From: CAVZVW01 sp963778845
GTDB taxonomy: Bacteria; Actinomycetota; Actinomycetes; Actinomycetales; Kineosporiaceae
Assembly (NCBI GenBank): GCA_963778845.1
Contig: CAVZVW010000009.1
Span: 682,001 to 746,000, forward strand
Direction of reading: 5' to 3'
DNA length: 64,000 nucleotides
Notes under the pieces: model-generated
What the model was told of the DNA's origin: nothing
The model's input: the letters and a program-made list of their open reading frames with translations, nothing else
Databases searched by the model: none
Translations under genes and position numbers: made by a program
Shown here: in pieces, positions 7,993-16,363 of the stretch
How positions within the stretch are numbered: the first letter of the stretch is position 1
Layout of the letters: the number at the start of each line of letters is the position of its first letter

Positions 7993-8034
7993 TCCTGGTA
8001 AGCCTCACTCCTGGTAGGCCTCACTCCTGGTAGG
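7993..8034. repeat. 16-bp tandem repeat overlapping a stop codon
   Basis: TCCTGGTAAGCCTCAC and TCCTGGTAGGCCTCAC (7993-8008, 8009-8024) are followed by a third partial copy inside the oxidoreductase gene. The stop codon (8021-8023) is part of copy two. Confidence 0.75.
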
Positions 8035-8623
8035 AGTAGCGCTCCTCGCGCCACGGGTTGGCGACGTTGTGGTACCCCCGCTCCTCCCAGAAGCCGCGGC
8101 GGGACACGCGAAGGTACTCGATCCCCCGCAGCCACTTGGGGCCTTTGAACGCGTAGAGATGCGGGACCACGAGGCGTAGCGGGTACCCGTGCGCGGGCGT
8201 CAGCGGAGCCGCGTTCCAGTGTGTGGCGAGAAGGGCGCGCGGCGACATGAAGTCCTCCATTGCGACATTGCTCGAGAAGCCGTACTCCGCCCACGCCATC
8301 ACGGCCACGACGTCGTCAGCAGGCGGTACGGCCTGCATCAGTGCCCGGGTCGCGACCCCCTCCCACGTGTTGTCCAGCACGGTCCACTTGGTGACGCAGT
8401 GCAGGTCGGCCAGCACGCGGATGCGCGGGAAGGCGGCGAACTCCTCAAGGTCGAGGTCGTGCTCGGCACCGTCCGCGGTCGCCCCGGAGACCTTCAAGCG
8501 CCAGGAGTCGGGCCGGAACTTGGGAACTGGCCCGTAGTGCTGCACCGAGAGGTCGGTCCGCAGCCGCTGCCCGGGCGGCAGGGTCCGCGGCGGTTCCGGC
8601 GCGGCGTCCGACACGGTCGACAT
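8021..8623 (-). CDS. Sulfite oxidase-like molybdopterin oxidoreductase
   Basis: A 200-residue protein of the oxidoreductase molybdopterin-binding family (sulfite oxidase fold, MsrP/YedY-like catalytic domain). Cys76 in DLHCVTKW is at the position of the molybdenum-coordinating cysteine, followed by the conserved W-x-G (NTWEGV) and HGYPLRLVVPHLYAFKGPKW, which lines the cofactor site. There is no signal peptide or Tat motif, so it is probably cytoplasmic; the electron donor and substrate are unknown. The stop codon lies inside a 16-bp tandem repeat, and the last residues (RYSYQE) are encoded by it. No clear ribosome site precedes the ATG. Confidence 0.85.
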   Translation of the reverse strand: MSTVSDAAPEPPRTLPPGQRLRTDLSVQHYGPVPKFRPDSWRLKVSGATADGAEHDLDLEEFAAFPRIRVLADLHCVTKWTVLDNTWEGVATRALMQAVPPADDVVAVMAWAEYGFSSNVAMEDFMSPRALLATHWNAAPLTPAHGYPLRLVVPHLYAFKGPKWLRGIEYLRVSRRGFWEERGYHNVANPWREERYSYQE

Positions 8624-8719
8624 ACTCCCAGACCCGTGCGGGTCCGATCCCCGCCGGGCGGTGCCGGGCTGCCATCGCCCTTCGTCGGTGGGGTGACTGG
8701 CGCCGCCGATGGGCAGCGG

Positions 8720-9763
8720 TCAGCGGGTCAGAAGCCCGCTGAGGACCCTGCCCGCGTGGTCGACGTCCTCGTCGTCGAGATCCAGGTGCGTCACGAGGCG
8801 CGCCGTTCGGGGGCCCAGCACGGAGACGAGCACTGCGTGCTCGCGAGCCGCTGCTGCAAGCTCGGGCCCGCTGAGGCGTGCCCGAGCCAGGTCCAGAACC
8901 ACGATGTTGGTCTCGACGGCTGCGGGGTCCACGATGTCGGCGTCGGCCTTCGCGACCGCCTGCGCAAGATCATGGGCGCGCCGGTGGTCCTCGGCCAGCC
9001 GCTGCACGTGGTGGGTCAGCGCATGGCGACCGGCAGCCGCGAGCACCCCGACCTGTCGCATCCCCCCGCCGTAGCGCTTGCGCCATACCCTTGCCGCGGC
9101 GATCCGTTCGGTCGTGGACACGAGCACCGACCCGATGGGAGCGCCGAGTCCTTTGGACAGGCACACCGAGACCGTGTCGGCGCACGCGCCGTACTCGGGA
9201 AGCGGCACCCCGGTGGCGACATGGGCGTTCCACAGCCTCGCGCCGTCGAGGTGGACCGTCACGCCCATCTCACGTGCACCCGAACGCAGGCGCCGAAGCT
9301 GCGCCAGAGGCTGGATGCTGCCGCCGCCGAAGTTGTGGGTGTTCTCCACCGCGAACGCCGCCGTGGAGACCAGATGCGGCCCGGCGTCCGGCGCTGCCAT
9401 CGCGAGCGCCACGTCGGCGTCCAGCACGCCGCGAGGGCAGGACCACGTGCGCGTGGTCACGCTCCCCAGGGTGGCGTGACCGCCCAGCTCAGCCCGCACG
9501 ATGTGCGCCAGGCTGTCGCAGAGAAGCTCCTCGCCTGGCCCGACCAGGCTGCGCACGCCCAGCATGTTCGCCATCGAGCCGGTGGGGCAGAACAGTCCAG
9601 CCTCGTGGCCCAACGCGGCCGCCACCTCGGCCTCGAGGGCGTTGACGGTGGGGTCCTCACCGTAGACGTCGTCGCCCACCTCGCTCTCGGCCATCGCCGC
9701 ACGCATCCCAGGGGTGGGTCTGGTGACCGTGTCCGAGCGGAGGTCGACGATCGCGTGGGTCAC
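8720..9763 (-). CDS. Low-specificity L-threonine aldolase
   Basis: A 347-residue PLP enzyme of fold type I that cleaves L-threonine/allo-threonine to glycine and acetaldehyde. The N-terminus has the family start DLRSDTVTRPTPGMRAAM; the core has CLSKGLGAPIGSVLV, where the lysine binds PLP, preceded by VHLDGARLWNA with the cofactor-binding Asp. Length is normal for the family. The GTG start has a good AGGAAGGGG ribosome site. It lies 25 bp after the DAHP synthase stop on the same strand, so the two are probably cotranscribed. Confidence 0.9.
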   Translation of the reverse strand: MTHAIVDLRSDTVTRPTPGMRAAMAESEVGDDVYGEDPTVNALEAEVAAALGHEAGLFCPTGSMANMLGVRSLVGPGEELLCDSLAHIVRAELGGHATLGSVTTRTWSCPRGVLDADVALAMAAPDAGPHLVSTAAFAVENTHNFGGGSIQPLAQLRRLRSGAREMGVTVHLDGARLWNAHVATGVPLPEYGACADTVSVCLSKGLGAPIGSVLVSTTERIAAARVWRKRYGGGMRQVGVLAAAGRHALTHHVQRLAEDHRRAHDLAQAVAKADADIVDPAAVETNIVVLDLARARLSGPELAAAAREHAVLVSVLGPRTARLVTHLDLDDEDVDHAGRVLSGLLTR

Positions 9764-9788
9764 GACGGCCCCTTCCTGTGGTCGGTGC

Positions 9789-11153
9789 TCAGCGCTCGCC
9801 GAGCATCTGCGCGACGAGGAAGGCCATCTCGAGCGACTGCTGATGGTTCAGCCGCGGGTCGCAGAGCGTCTCGTACCGCGTCGCGAGGTCGGCGTCGTCG
9901 ATCATCTCTGCGCCACCGAGGCACTCGGTGACGTCGTCGCCCGTGAGCTCGACGTGCAGGCCGCCCGGCACCGTCCCCAGGCGCTGGTGCACCTCGAAGA
10001 AGCCGAGCACCTCGTCCATCACGTCGTCGAACCTGCGCGTCTTGTAGCCGGTGGCGGACTCGAACGTGTTGCCGTGCATCGGGTCGCACACCCACAAAGC
10101 CTCCGCCCCGGAGGCGGTGACGGCTCCGACGAGACCGGGCAGCACCTCGCGCACCCGGGAGGCACCCATGCGGGTGATGAACGTGAGCCGTCCGGGCTCG
10201 CCATGGGGGTTGAGCCGCTCCACCAGAGCCAGCGCCTCGGTCGCCGTGGTCGAGGGGCCGAGCTTCACCCCGATCGGGTTGCGGACCCTCGACATCAGGT
10301 CCACGTGCGCCCCGTCGAGCTGGCGGCTCCGGTCGCCGATCCACAAGAAGTGCGCCGACACGTTGTACGGCAGGTCCGTGCGGGAGTCGATGCGGGTGAG
10401 CGGTCGCTCGTAGTCCAGCAGCAGGGCCTCGTGGCTGGAGTAGAAGTCCACGGTGCGCAGGCTCTCGGCATCGCCGCCGCAGGCGGCCATGAAGCGCATC
10501 GCCCGGTCGATGTCGCGCGCGAGCACCTCGTAACGGGCGTTCGCCGGGGTGGCGACGAAACCGCGGTTCCACTCGTGCACCTGGCGCAGGTCGGCGAAGC
10601 CGCCCTTGGTGAACGCGCGCACGAGGTTGAGCGTCATGCTGCTGCGCTGGTATGCCTCCAGCAGCCGGCGGGGGTCCGCGGTGCGACCGGCGGCGTCGAA
10701 CGGGAACCCGTTGACGGCGTCTCCCCGGTAGGCCGGCAGCTCCACGCCGTTGCGCGTCTCGGTCGCCTTGCTCCGAGGCTTGGAGTACTGGCCTGCCATC
10801 CGGCCGACCTTCACCACGGGCATGCTGGCGCCGTAGGTCAACACGACGGCCATCTGCAGAATCGTCTTGATCTTGTTGCGGATCCGGTCCGCGGTGGCCT
10901 CGGCGAACGTCTCAGCGCAGTCGCCGCCCTGCAGCAGGAACGCCTCGCCCCGGGACGCGGCCGCCAGGCTGGACTTCAGCTCGTCGCACTCACCGGCGAA
11001 CACCAGTGGCGGGTACGAGGCGAGCTCGGCGGTGGCGGCGGCCAGTACCGCGGGGTCCGGCCACTCCGGCTGCTGCGCAGCGGGCAGGCCGCGCCAGGCG
11101 TCGAGCCCGTGCGGATCGGCGGGACGCACCACGTGCTGGACAGCGGTACTCAC
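9789..11153 (-). CDS. aroG: Class II DAHP synthase
   Basis: A 454-residue class II (plant/AroH-type) 3-deoxy-D-arabino-heptulosonate 7-phosphate synthase, the first enzyme of the shikimate pathway, joining phosphoenolpyruvate and erythrose 4-phosphate. Hallmarks: LLQGGDCAETF, VGRMAGQYSKPRS, NLVRAFTKGGFADL, SSHEALLLDYE, HFLWIGDR, PIGVKLGPS, TRMGASRVREVLP, CDPMHGNTF and HVELTGDDVTECLGG, which include the PEP and metal ligands. The Mycobacterium enzyme is allosterically controlled by aromatic amino acids; that is not testable here. A TACTCT hexamer 6 bases before the GTG suggests a leaderless message. Confidence 0.95.
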   Translation of the reverse strand: MSTAVQHVVRPADPHGLDAWRGLPAAQQPEWPDPAVLAAATAELASYPPLVFAGECDELKSSLAAASRGEAFLLQGGDCAETFAEATADRIRNKIKTILQMAVVLTYGASMPVVKVGRMAGQYSKPRSKATETRNGVELPAYRGDAVNGFPFDAAGRTADPRRLLEAYQRSSMTLNLVRAFTKGGFADLRQVHEWNRGFVATPANARYEVLARDIDRAMRFMAACGGDAESLRTVDFYSSHEALLLDYERPLTRIDSRTDLPYNVSAHFLWIGDRSRQLDGAHVDLMSRVRNPIGVKLGPSTTATEALALVERLNPHGEPGRLTFITRMGASRVREVLPGLVGAVTASGAEALWVCDPMHGNTFESATGYKTRRFDDVMDEVLGFFEVHQRLGTVPGGLHVELTGDDVTECLGGAEMIDDADLATRYETLCDPRLNHQQSLEMAFLVAQMLGER

Positions 11154-11159
11154 CGCTCA

Positions 11160-11165
11160 AGAGTA
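11160..11165 (-). promoter_or_regulatory. Candidate -10 of leaderless aroG promoter
   Basis: TACTCT on the minus strand lies exactly 6 bases before the aroG GTG. It fits TANNNT and leaderless spacing; a GGAGG 17 bases before the GTG seems too far to act as a ribosome site. Confidence 0.38.
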
Positions 11166-11240
11166 GGTGACCTCCACCCAGGTCCTTGTCCGGGTGCGCA
11201 CACCCGTCCGGGCGCCGCCGCGCGTGGCGAGCCCTGCGGA

Positions 11241-11246
11241 TACGCT
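11241..11246 (+). promoter_or_regulatory. Candidate -10 of leaderless FGGY kinase promoter
   Basis: TACGCT lies 7 bases before the GTG at 11254, where the protein begins directly with its ATPase core. Confidence 0.38.
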
Positions 11247-11253
11247 GCCCGCC

Positions 11254-12741
11254 GTGGCGGTGCTCGCGATCGACGCCGGGACGACGGGCGTCACGGCGCT
11301 CGTGGTCGACGAGCAGGCGGACGTCGTCGGCCGGGGCTACGCGTCGTTCCCGCAGCACTTCCCGCGACCCGGCTGGGTCGAGCACCAGCCCGAGGAGATC
11401 TGGCAGGCGACTCTGAGCGCTGCCACGGCTGCCCTGGACATCGCCGGCGCCGCACTCGACGGCCGCCCGGCCATCGCTGCCGTCGGGATCACCGACCAGC
11501 GCGAGACGGCGGTCTTCTGGGATCGCGAACGGCTCGCTTCGCCCCGGCCGGCGATCGTGTGGCAGGACCGGCGAACGGCTGCGATGTGCACGGCGCTGGC
11601 GGAGGCCGGCCACGCACGGGCGGTGACGGACACGACAGGGCTGCGCCTGGACCCCTACTTCACCGCGACCAAGCTGGCGTGGGTGCGCGACAACGACGAG
11701 GCGACCTGGTCCGGGGTGGTGTCCGGGCAGGTGGTCCTCGGCACGGTTGACAGCTACCTGGTCGCGCGGATGAGCGGCGGACGGGCTCATGTCACCGACG
11801 CCTCCAACGCCTCACGCACGCTTCTGCTCGACCTGGCCACCGGAACGTGGTCGGAGCAGATGTGCGAGCTCTTCGGCGTCCCCGTCTCCGCCCTTCCACG
11901 CGTCGTGCCCAGCTGGGGAGTCGCCGCGCGCACGAACCCGGCGGCCTTCCTCGGGCTCGACGTCCCCGTCGCCGGCATCGCCGGGGACCAGCAGTCGGCC
12001 CTGTTCGGTCAGGCGTGCTTCGGTGTCGGCGACAGCAAGTGCACCTATGGGACAGGCTCCTTCATCCTCGTCAACACCGGCGACGACTGCGTGCGCTCCG
12101 ACGCGGGGCTGCTCTCCACCGTGGCCTGGCAGTCGCCCGACGGCACCCTGACCTACGCGCTGGAGGGGTCGGTCTTCGTCACGGGCGCGGCGGTGCAGTG
12201 GCTGCGCGACGGGCTGCAGATCGTGGAGTCGGCGGCACAGACCGAGGCGTTGGCCCGCAGCGTGCCCGACACCGGCGGCGTGGTCTTCGTACCGGCACTC
12301 ACCGGGCTCGGCGCGCCCGACTGGGACCCGCAGGCGCGCGGGGCGATCCTCGGCATCACCCGGGGGACGACGCGCGCGCACCTCGTTCGGGCCACCCTGG
12401 AGGCGATCACGTTCGAGGTGCGCGACGTCGTGGCGACACTGGACGAGCGCCTGACCACCTTGCGTGTGGACGGCGGTGCCGCGGCCAACGACCTTCTGCT
12501 CCAGCTGCAGGCCGACCAGCTGCAGACACCCGTCGAGCGCCCGCAGGTGCTGGAGACCACAGGGCTCGGGGCCGCGTTCCTCGCAGGCCTGGGGGTCGGC
12601 GTCTGGTCCTCGCAGGAGGAGCTCGCGCGCACCTGGCGGCTGGAGCGGCGCTTCGAGCCCGAGGCCCGTGACGAGGTGGCCTACCGACGATGGCGCGCCG
12701 GGGTGGCCCGGTCCAAGGGTTGGGCCCAGCTCGTGGACTGA
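11254..12741 (+). CDS. glpK: FGGY-family glycerol kinase
   Basis: A 495-residue FGGY carbohydrate kinase, most like glycerol kinase. The N-terminal ATPase fold begins at once with VLAIDAGTTGVTALVVD; WVEHQPEEIW, GITDQRET and PAIVWQDRR mark substrate and hinge elements; CKYGTGSF-like CTYGTGSFILVNTG, the FGGY signature region GLGAPDWDPQARGAILGITRGT and the C-terminal LRVDGGAAANDLLLQLQAD nucleotide-binding motif follow. It would phosphorylate glycerol to glycerol 3-phosphate; other polyols cannot be excluded. GTG 11254 is preferred over an upstream start at 11167 because of TACGCT 7 bases before it and because the upstream extension is not conserved-looking. No glpF or glpD is adjacent. Confidence 0.85.
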   Translation: MAVLAIDAGTTGVTALVVDEQADVVGRGYASFPQHFPRPGWVEHQPEEIWQATLSAATAALDIAGAALDGRPAIAAVGITDQRETAVFWDRERLASPRPAIVWQDRRTAAMCTALAEAGHARAVTDTTGLRLDPYFTATKLAWVRDNDEATWSGVVSGQVVLGTVDSYLVARMSGGRAHVTDASNASRTLLLDLATGTWSEQMCELFGVPVSALPRVVPSWGVAARTNPAAFLGLDVPVAGIAGDQQSALFGQACFGVGDSKCTYGTGSFILVNTGDDCVRSDAGLLSTVAWQSPDGTLTYALEGSVFVTGAAVQWLRDGLQIVESAAQTEALARSVPDTGGVVFVPALTGLGAPDWDPQARGAILGITRGTTRAHLVRATLEAITFEVRDVVATLDERLTTLRVDGGAAANDLLLQLQADQLQTPVERPQVLETTGLGAAFLAGLGVGVWSSQEELARTWRLERRFEPEARDEVAYRRWRAGVARSKGWAQLVD

Positions 12742-12804
12742 TGCGTCCTCTGGCGGGTCATCGTCCCTGTCTCGGGTGTGTCGGCGACACCAACCGACCA
12801 GAGG

Positions 12805-13455
12805 TCACTGGTCGTCGAGGCCACGCTCGATCGCATAGCGCGTCAGCTCCACCCGGTTGTGCATCTGCAGCTTCGTGAGCACGTTCTGGGTGTGGTTCTG
12901 AACCGTGCGGTGGGAGATGTCCAGCCGGCCGGCGATCTGGCGGCTCGACATGCCCTTCGCCACCAGCCGAAGGATCTCGGTCTCGCGGTCGGTGAGCGTG
13001 GGCGAGGGGTCGCGACCGACGGCAGGCGGCGCCGTCGCCATCCGCCGGTACTCACCCAGCACGAGCCCGGCCAGCCCGGGGGTGAACACCGCCTCGCCGC
13101 GCGCCGTCCGCTGCACGGCGTCGACCAGGTCGTCACGGGACGCGGACTTCACGAGGTACCCCGTCGCACCGGCCTTGACGGCCTCCAGCACATCGGCCTG
13201 CTCCCCGCTGGCCGTCAGCACCAGCACGCGCACACCCGGCTGCTCCGCGACCACCCACCGGGTCAATGAGACTCCGTCCACGTTCGGCATCTGCAGGTCG
13301 AGCACGAGGACGTCCGGGCGGACGGCGGGCAGCCGGCGCAGCGCCTCGGCACCGTCCGCGGCGGTGCCGGCGACGTCGAACCCGGCCTCCGACAGGTCGC
13401 GAGCCACGGCCTCGCGCCACATGGGGTGGTCGTCCACGACCATGACGCGCGTCAT
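12805..13455 (-). CDS. NarL/LuxR-type response regulator (MacR-like)
   Basis: A 216-residue response regulator. The receiver domain (1-120) has the acidic pair VDD at 7-9, phospho-acceptor Asp53 in VLDLQMP and Lys in LVKSAS. The C-terminal LuxR-type helix-turn-helix (about 145-210) reads LTDRETEILRLVAKGMSSRQIAGRL. It starts inside the stop of the histidine kinase gene (4-bp overlap), so the two are coupled. Such pairs in Streptomyces (MacRS) control morphology-related genes; targets here are unknown. The convergent kinase gene ends 63 bp away. Confidence 0.9.
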   Translation of the reverse strand: MTRVMVVDDHPMWREAVARDLSEAGFDVAGTAADGAEALRRLPAVRPDVLVLDLQMPNVDGVSLTRWVVAEQPGVRVLVLTASGEQADVLEAVKAGATGYLVKSASRDDLVDAVQRTARGEAVFTPGLAGLVLGEYRRMATAPPAVGRDPSPTLTDRETEILRLVAKGMSSRQIAGRLDISHRTVQNHTQNVLTKLQMHNRVELTRYAIERGLDDQ

Positions 13456-14615
13456 GCCCTGCCCCGAGTCACACCCGACCCCGAGGGCCTGGGCACGCTG
13501 AGCTCGACCTCCGTCCCCTGGCCGGGCGTACTGGTCACCTCGGCCCGCCCGCCGACGGCCGACACCCGTCGGCGGATGGAGGAGGCCACGCCCAGGCGCC
13601 CCTCGCGCTCGGCGACGTCCAGCCGGCCCGGAGGGATCCCGACGCCGTCGTCCCGCACGCTCACGCGGACCGTGCCCGCGTCGTCCTCGACAAGGACCCA
13701 GGCGTGCGCACCGGACCCCGCATGGTCCTGCACGTTGTCCAGCGCCGCTCCCACGGCCGCAACGAGGGCGTCGACGACGGGCGTCGGGAGCAGCACCGGG
13801 TCAGCCGGCCCGGTCGAGGTGACCGACCCTCGAGCAAGGCCGGCGAGCGCGGCACGGACGTCCTGCTGGCCGTCGGCAGAGCTCAGGGCGGGCCCGGTCG
13901 CGACCAGCGAGCGCAACCGCGCCTCCTGCTCGCCGGCCAGACGGCCGATCTCGCCCGCCTCACCGCCCAGCTCGGCGCCGCGGCGCTGCACGTAGGCGAG
14001 CACCTGAAGCACAGAGTCGTGGATGTCCCCGGCGAGCCGCTCGCGCTCAGCGGCCGCGGCCTCGACCGCGACCGCGCGGGCCATCGACTCCCGCCCCGCC
14101 CGGTACAGCTCCACGGCGTAACCGACCACAGTCCCGGCCAGCAGGAGCAGCACGACGTTGTTCAGCGTCGACGCCGACGCCCCGCCGACCTCCACGACGT
14201 CGGCCACGGACAGCACCACCGCAGCCGCGAGGCCGGCCCGCCAGCCCCGCCAGACGGCCCAGGCGAGCACCGCCGACGCGGGCCAGATCGCCGGCAACGT
14301 CTGCGCGCCCGCGGCCACCCGAGCCGGGTCGTCCACGAGCAGCGTCGCCAGCACGCTGGCTACCGCCACGCCCAGGTCGGTCACCATGACCGTGGTGGAG
14401 CGCCCTCGGTGCCTGAGCAGGAAGGCGGTCCACACCCCGAGCGCGGCAAGGATCCACCAGGCCCCGACCGGGTGACGGTAACCCTCCTGGTCTCGGGCCA
14501 GCACGACAGCGGCGTACCCCAGGGCAGCGACCCGGAAGACGTCGACCGCGCGCCAGAGGAAGGCGTCGCCGGCGAGAACGTCCGGCGACGGGACCGCCGC
14601 TCCCCGGCCGCTCAC
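13452..14615 (-). CDS. Sensor histidine kinase (MacS family)
   Basis: A 387-residue histidine kinase with about five to six N-terminal membrane segments (about 25-175), then a HisKA_3-type dimerisation helix with His199 in RLAGDIHDSVLQVL, and a HATPase domain (about 290-380; DNVQDHAGSGAHAWV, VRDDGVGIPPG, GRAEVTSTPGQGTEV). The short membrane sensor suggests detection of an envelope or membrane signal. It lies 3 bp downstream of the plsC-like gene and overlaps the response regulator by 4 bp, giving a plsC-kinase-regulator operon. The GTG start lacks a strong ribosome site and probably depends on coupling. Confidence 0.9.
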   Translation of the reverse strand: MSGRGAAVPSPDVLAGDAFLWRAVDVFRVAALGYAAVVLARDQEGYRHPVGAWWILAALGVWTAFLLRHRGRSTTVMVTDLGVAVASVLATLLVDDPARVAAGAQTLPAIWPASAVLAWAVWRGWRAGLAAAVVLSVADVVEVGGASASTLNNVVLLLLAGTVVGYAVELYRAGRESMARAVAVEAAAAERERLAGDIHDSVLQVLAYVQRRGAELGGEAGEIGRLAGEQEARLRSLVATGPALSSADGQQDVRAALAGLARGSVTSTGPADPVLLPTPVVDALVAAVGAALDNVQDHAGSGAHAWVLVEDDAGTVRVSVRDDGVGIPPGRLDVAEREGRLGVASSIRRRVSAVGGRAEVTSTPGQGTEVELSVPRPSGSGVTRGRA

Positions 14616-14618
14616 CAG

Positions 14619-15353
14619 TCAGTCCCGGGGCGGGCCGGGACCGCGCTCGGCGGCGGCGGCGCGCGACTTGCGACTCATGGCCAGGCGCTCCTTCATCGCG
14701 GCGGCGTAGACATCGACGTACTCCTGGCTCGACAGCCGCATGAGCTCGTACATGATCTCGTCGGTGATCGAGCGGAGGACGAAGCGGTCGTCGGCCATCC
14801 CGTCGTAGCGGGAGAAGTCGAGCGGGGCGCCCACGACAACGCCGACGCGCTGGATACGCGGGAGCCTGCGCCCGATGGGCTGCACCTTGTCAGTATCGAT
14901 CATCGCCACCGGCAGCACGGGCACCCTGGCCTCCAGCGCCATACGGGCCACGCCGGTCTTGCCGCGGTACAGACGGCCGTCTGGTGAGCGGGTGCCCTCC
15001 GGGTAGATGCCGAGCAGCTCGCCGCGGCGCAGCACCTTCAGCCCGGTACCCAGCGCCGCCTCCGAGGCGAGGCCACCCGAGCGGTCCACCGGGAGCTGGC
15101 CCACGCCCCGGAAGAACCCAGCGGTCAGCCGGCCCTTGACACCCCGGCCGGTGAAGTAGTCGGACTTCGCGAGGAACGTGACCCGACGCCTCACCATGAG
15201 CGGCAGGAAGATCGAGTCGGAGAACGACAGGTGGTTGCTCGCCAGGATGGCTCCGCCGGTCTCGGGGACGTTCTCCTCGCCCTTGACCCATGGACGGAAG
15301 ACGGCGAAGAGCAGCGGACCGAGGACGATCCGCTTCAGCACCCAGTAGAACAC
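14619..15353 (-). CDS. 1-acyl-sn-glycerol-3-phosphate acyltransferase (PlsC family)
   Basis: A 244-residue membrane-associated acyltransferase that makes phosphatidic acid from lysophosphatidic acid. The catalytic NHLSFSD (His41, Asp46) and the glycerol-phosphate-binding YPEGTRSPDG near 145-154 are both present. The GTG at 15353 is chosen because GGAGG lies 8 bases upstream and the protein begins with the hydrophobic FYWVLKRIVLGPLLFAVF; an upstream frame extension to 15572 is Arg/Gly-rich noise. It is the first gene of the operon with the histidine kinase and regulator, hinting that the two-component system may respond to membrane lipids. Confidence 0.88.
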   Translation of the reverse strand: MFYWVLKRIVLGPLLFAVFRPWVKGEENVPETGGAILASNHLSFSDSIFLPLMVRRRVTFLAKSDYFTGRGVKGRLTAGFFRGVGQLPVDRSGGLASEAALGTGLKVLRRGELLGIYPEGTRSPDGRLYRGKTGVARMALEARVPVLPVAMIDTDKVQPIGRRLPRIQRVGVVVGAPLDFSRYDGMADDRFVLRSITDEIMYELMRLSSQEYVDVYAAAMKERLAMSRKSRAAAAERGPGPPRD

Positions 15354-15574
15354 CGCGCGCTCCTCCCACCCCGCACCCGCACCCGCACCCCGCACTCTAG
15401 AGACTGCGTGCGCCACAGGCCGCATCCCGGGAGGGCGGTCGCCACTCGACCGCGGCAGGCGGGCGTGTAACGATGTCGCTTGGTGGCGTCGGCCACCTCG
15501 CCTCGCGCGGCGCCCGCCGAGCGCGGTGCCTTGTTGCGCGGTGCTACCGCGTGCGCAGCGAGCCTGGAGCAACC

Positions 15575-16363
15575 GTGCCCGTCCTGCCAGGAGCCGAACC
15601 TTTCAGCCACGACGGCGACGACGTCGGCGTGCTGCTGTGCCACGGGTTCACCGGTTGCCCGCAGAGCCTGCGCGACTGGGCGCGGGCGCACGCAGCCGCC
15701 GGCCACACCGTGCGCCTCCCGCGCCTGCCGGGGCACGGCACGACGTGGCAGGAGATGGACCGCACGCGCTGGCAGGACTGGTACGCGTGCGTCGAGGAGG
15801 CGTTCTCCGAGCTGCGCTCCCGCTGCCAGTCGGTGGTCGTCGGGGGCCTGTCGATGGGTGGGGCCCTGGCGCTGCGCCTGGCTCAGCAGCACGCTGAGGG
15901 CGTCACTGGGATCGTGCTTGTGAACCCGGCCGTGAAGAGCGAGGACCGCCGTCTGGCCGTGCTGCCGCTGCTGCGCCACGTCGTCCGGTCGCTGCCGGCG
16001 GTGGGCAACGACATCAAGAAGCCCGGCGTCGTGGAGCTCGCGTACGACAGGGTGCCGCCCAACGCCTTGTACTCGATGCTGCAGGGCTGGAAGGCGGTCG
16101 TCGCCGACCTGAGCTCGGTGAGGCAGCCGGTCCTGCTCTTCCGCTCGCCCGAGGACCATGTGGTGCCCGCCTCGAGCAGCGCCTTGATCCTGGAGCGGAT
16201 CGACTCCACCGACGTCGCAGAGGTGCTGTGCGGTGACAGCTACCACGTCGCGACCCTCGACAACGACGCTCCCCGCATCATCGAGGGCGCCCTGGCCTTC
16301 ACCGCACGCGTGGTGGGAACGGCGCCGGACGAGGTCCCGGACGACGCGCGCGGCGCCCGGTGA
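15575..16363 (+). CDS. Alpha/beta hydrolase (carboxylesterase/lipase-like)
   Basis: A 262-residue serine hydrolase similar to carboxylesterase Est30-type and monoacylglycerol lipase-like proteins. The oxyanion motif is LLCHGFTGCP, the nucleophile is Ser93 in GLSMGG, the likely acid Asp is in RSPEDHVVP, and the His is in CGDSYHVATLDND. GTG 15575 is supported by GGAG 6 bases upstream; an earlier in-frame start at 15473 would add an Arg-rich 34 residues without family support. It is divergent from plsC and overlaps the next membrane protein gene by 4 bp. The substrate is probably short-chain ester or glyceride, which is inference. Confidence 0.88.
   Translation: MPVLPGAEPFSHDGDDVGVLLCHGFTGCPQSLRDWARAHAAAGHTVRLPRLPGHGTTWQEMDRTRWQDWYACVEEAFSELRSRCQSVVVGGLSMGGALALRLAQQHAEGVTGIVLVNPAVKSEDRRLAVLPLLRHVVRSLPAVGNDIKKPGVVELAYDRVPPNALYSMLQGWKAVVADLSSVRQPVLLFRSPEDHVVPASSSALILERIDSTDVAEVLCGDSYHVATLDNDAPRIIEGALAFTARVVGTAPDEVPDDARGAR

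Larger units (their letters stand above)
7481..8020. other. Non-coding upstream region of the DUF3494 gene with repeats
   Basis: About 540 bases without a convincing gene. From left to right it holds possible alternative starts (to 7567), a candidate promoter (7592-7620), a 6-bp minisatellite (7747-7805), an imperfect about 30-bp direct repeat (7801-7830 and 7836-7866), the right 19-bp inverted repeat (7911-7929) and a 16-bp tandem repeat reaching into the next gene (7993-8024). Parts are clearly more AT-rich than the surroundings. Confidence 0.6.

Noticed and set aside
9714..11750. Very long plus-strand open frame opposite aroG and the aldolase
   Set aside because: A high-GC shadow of the DAHP synthase and aldolase genes, with no family features.
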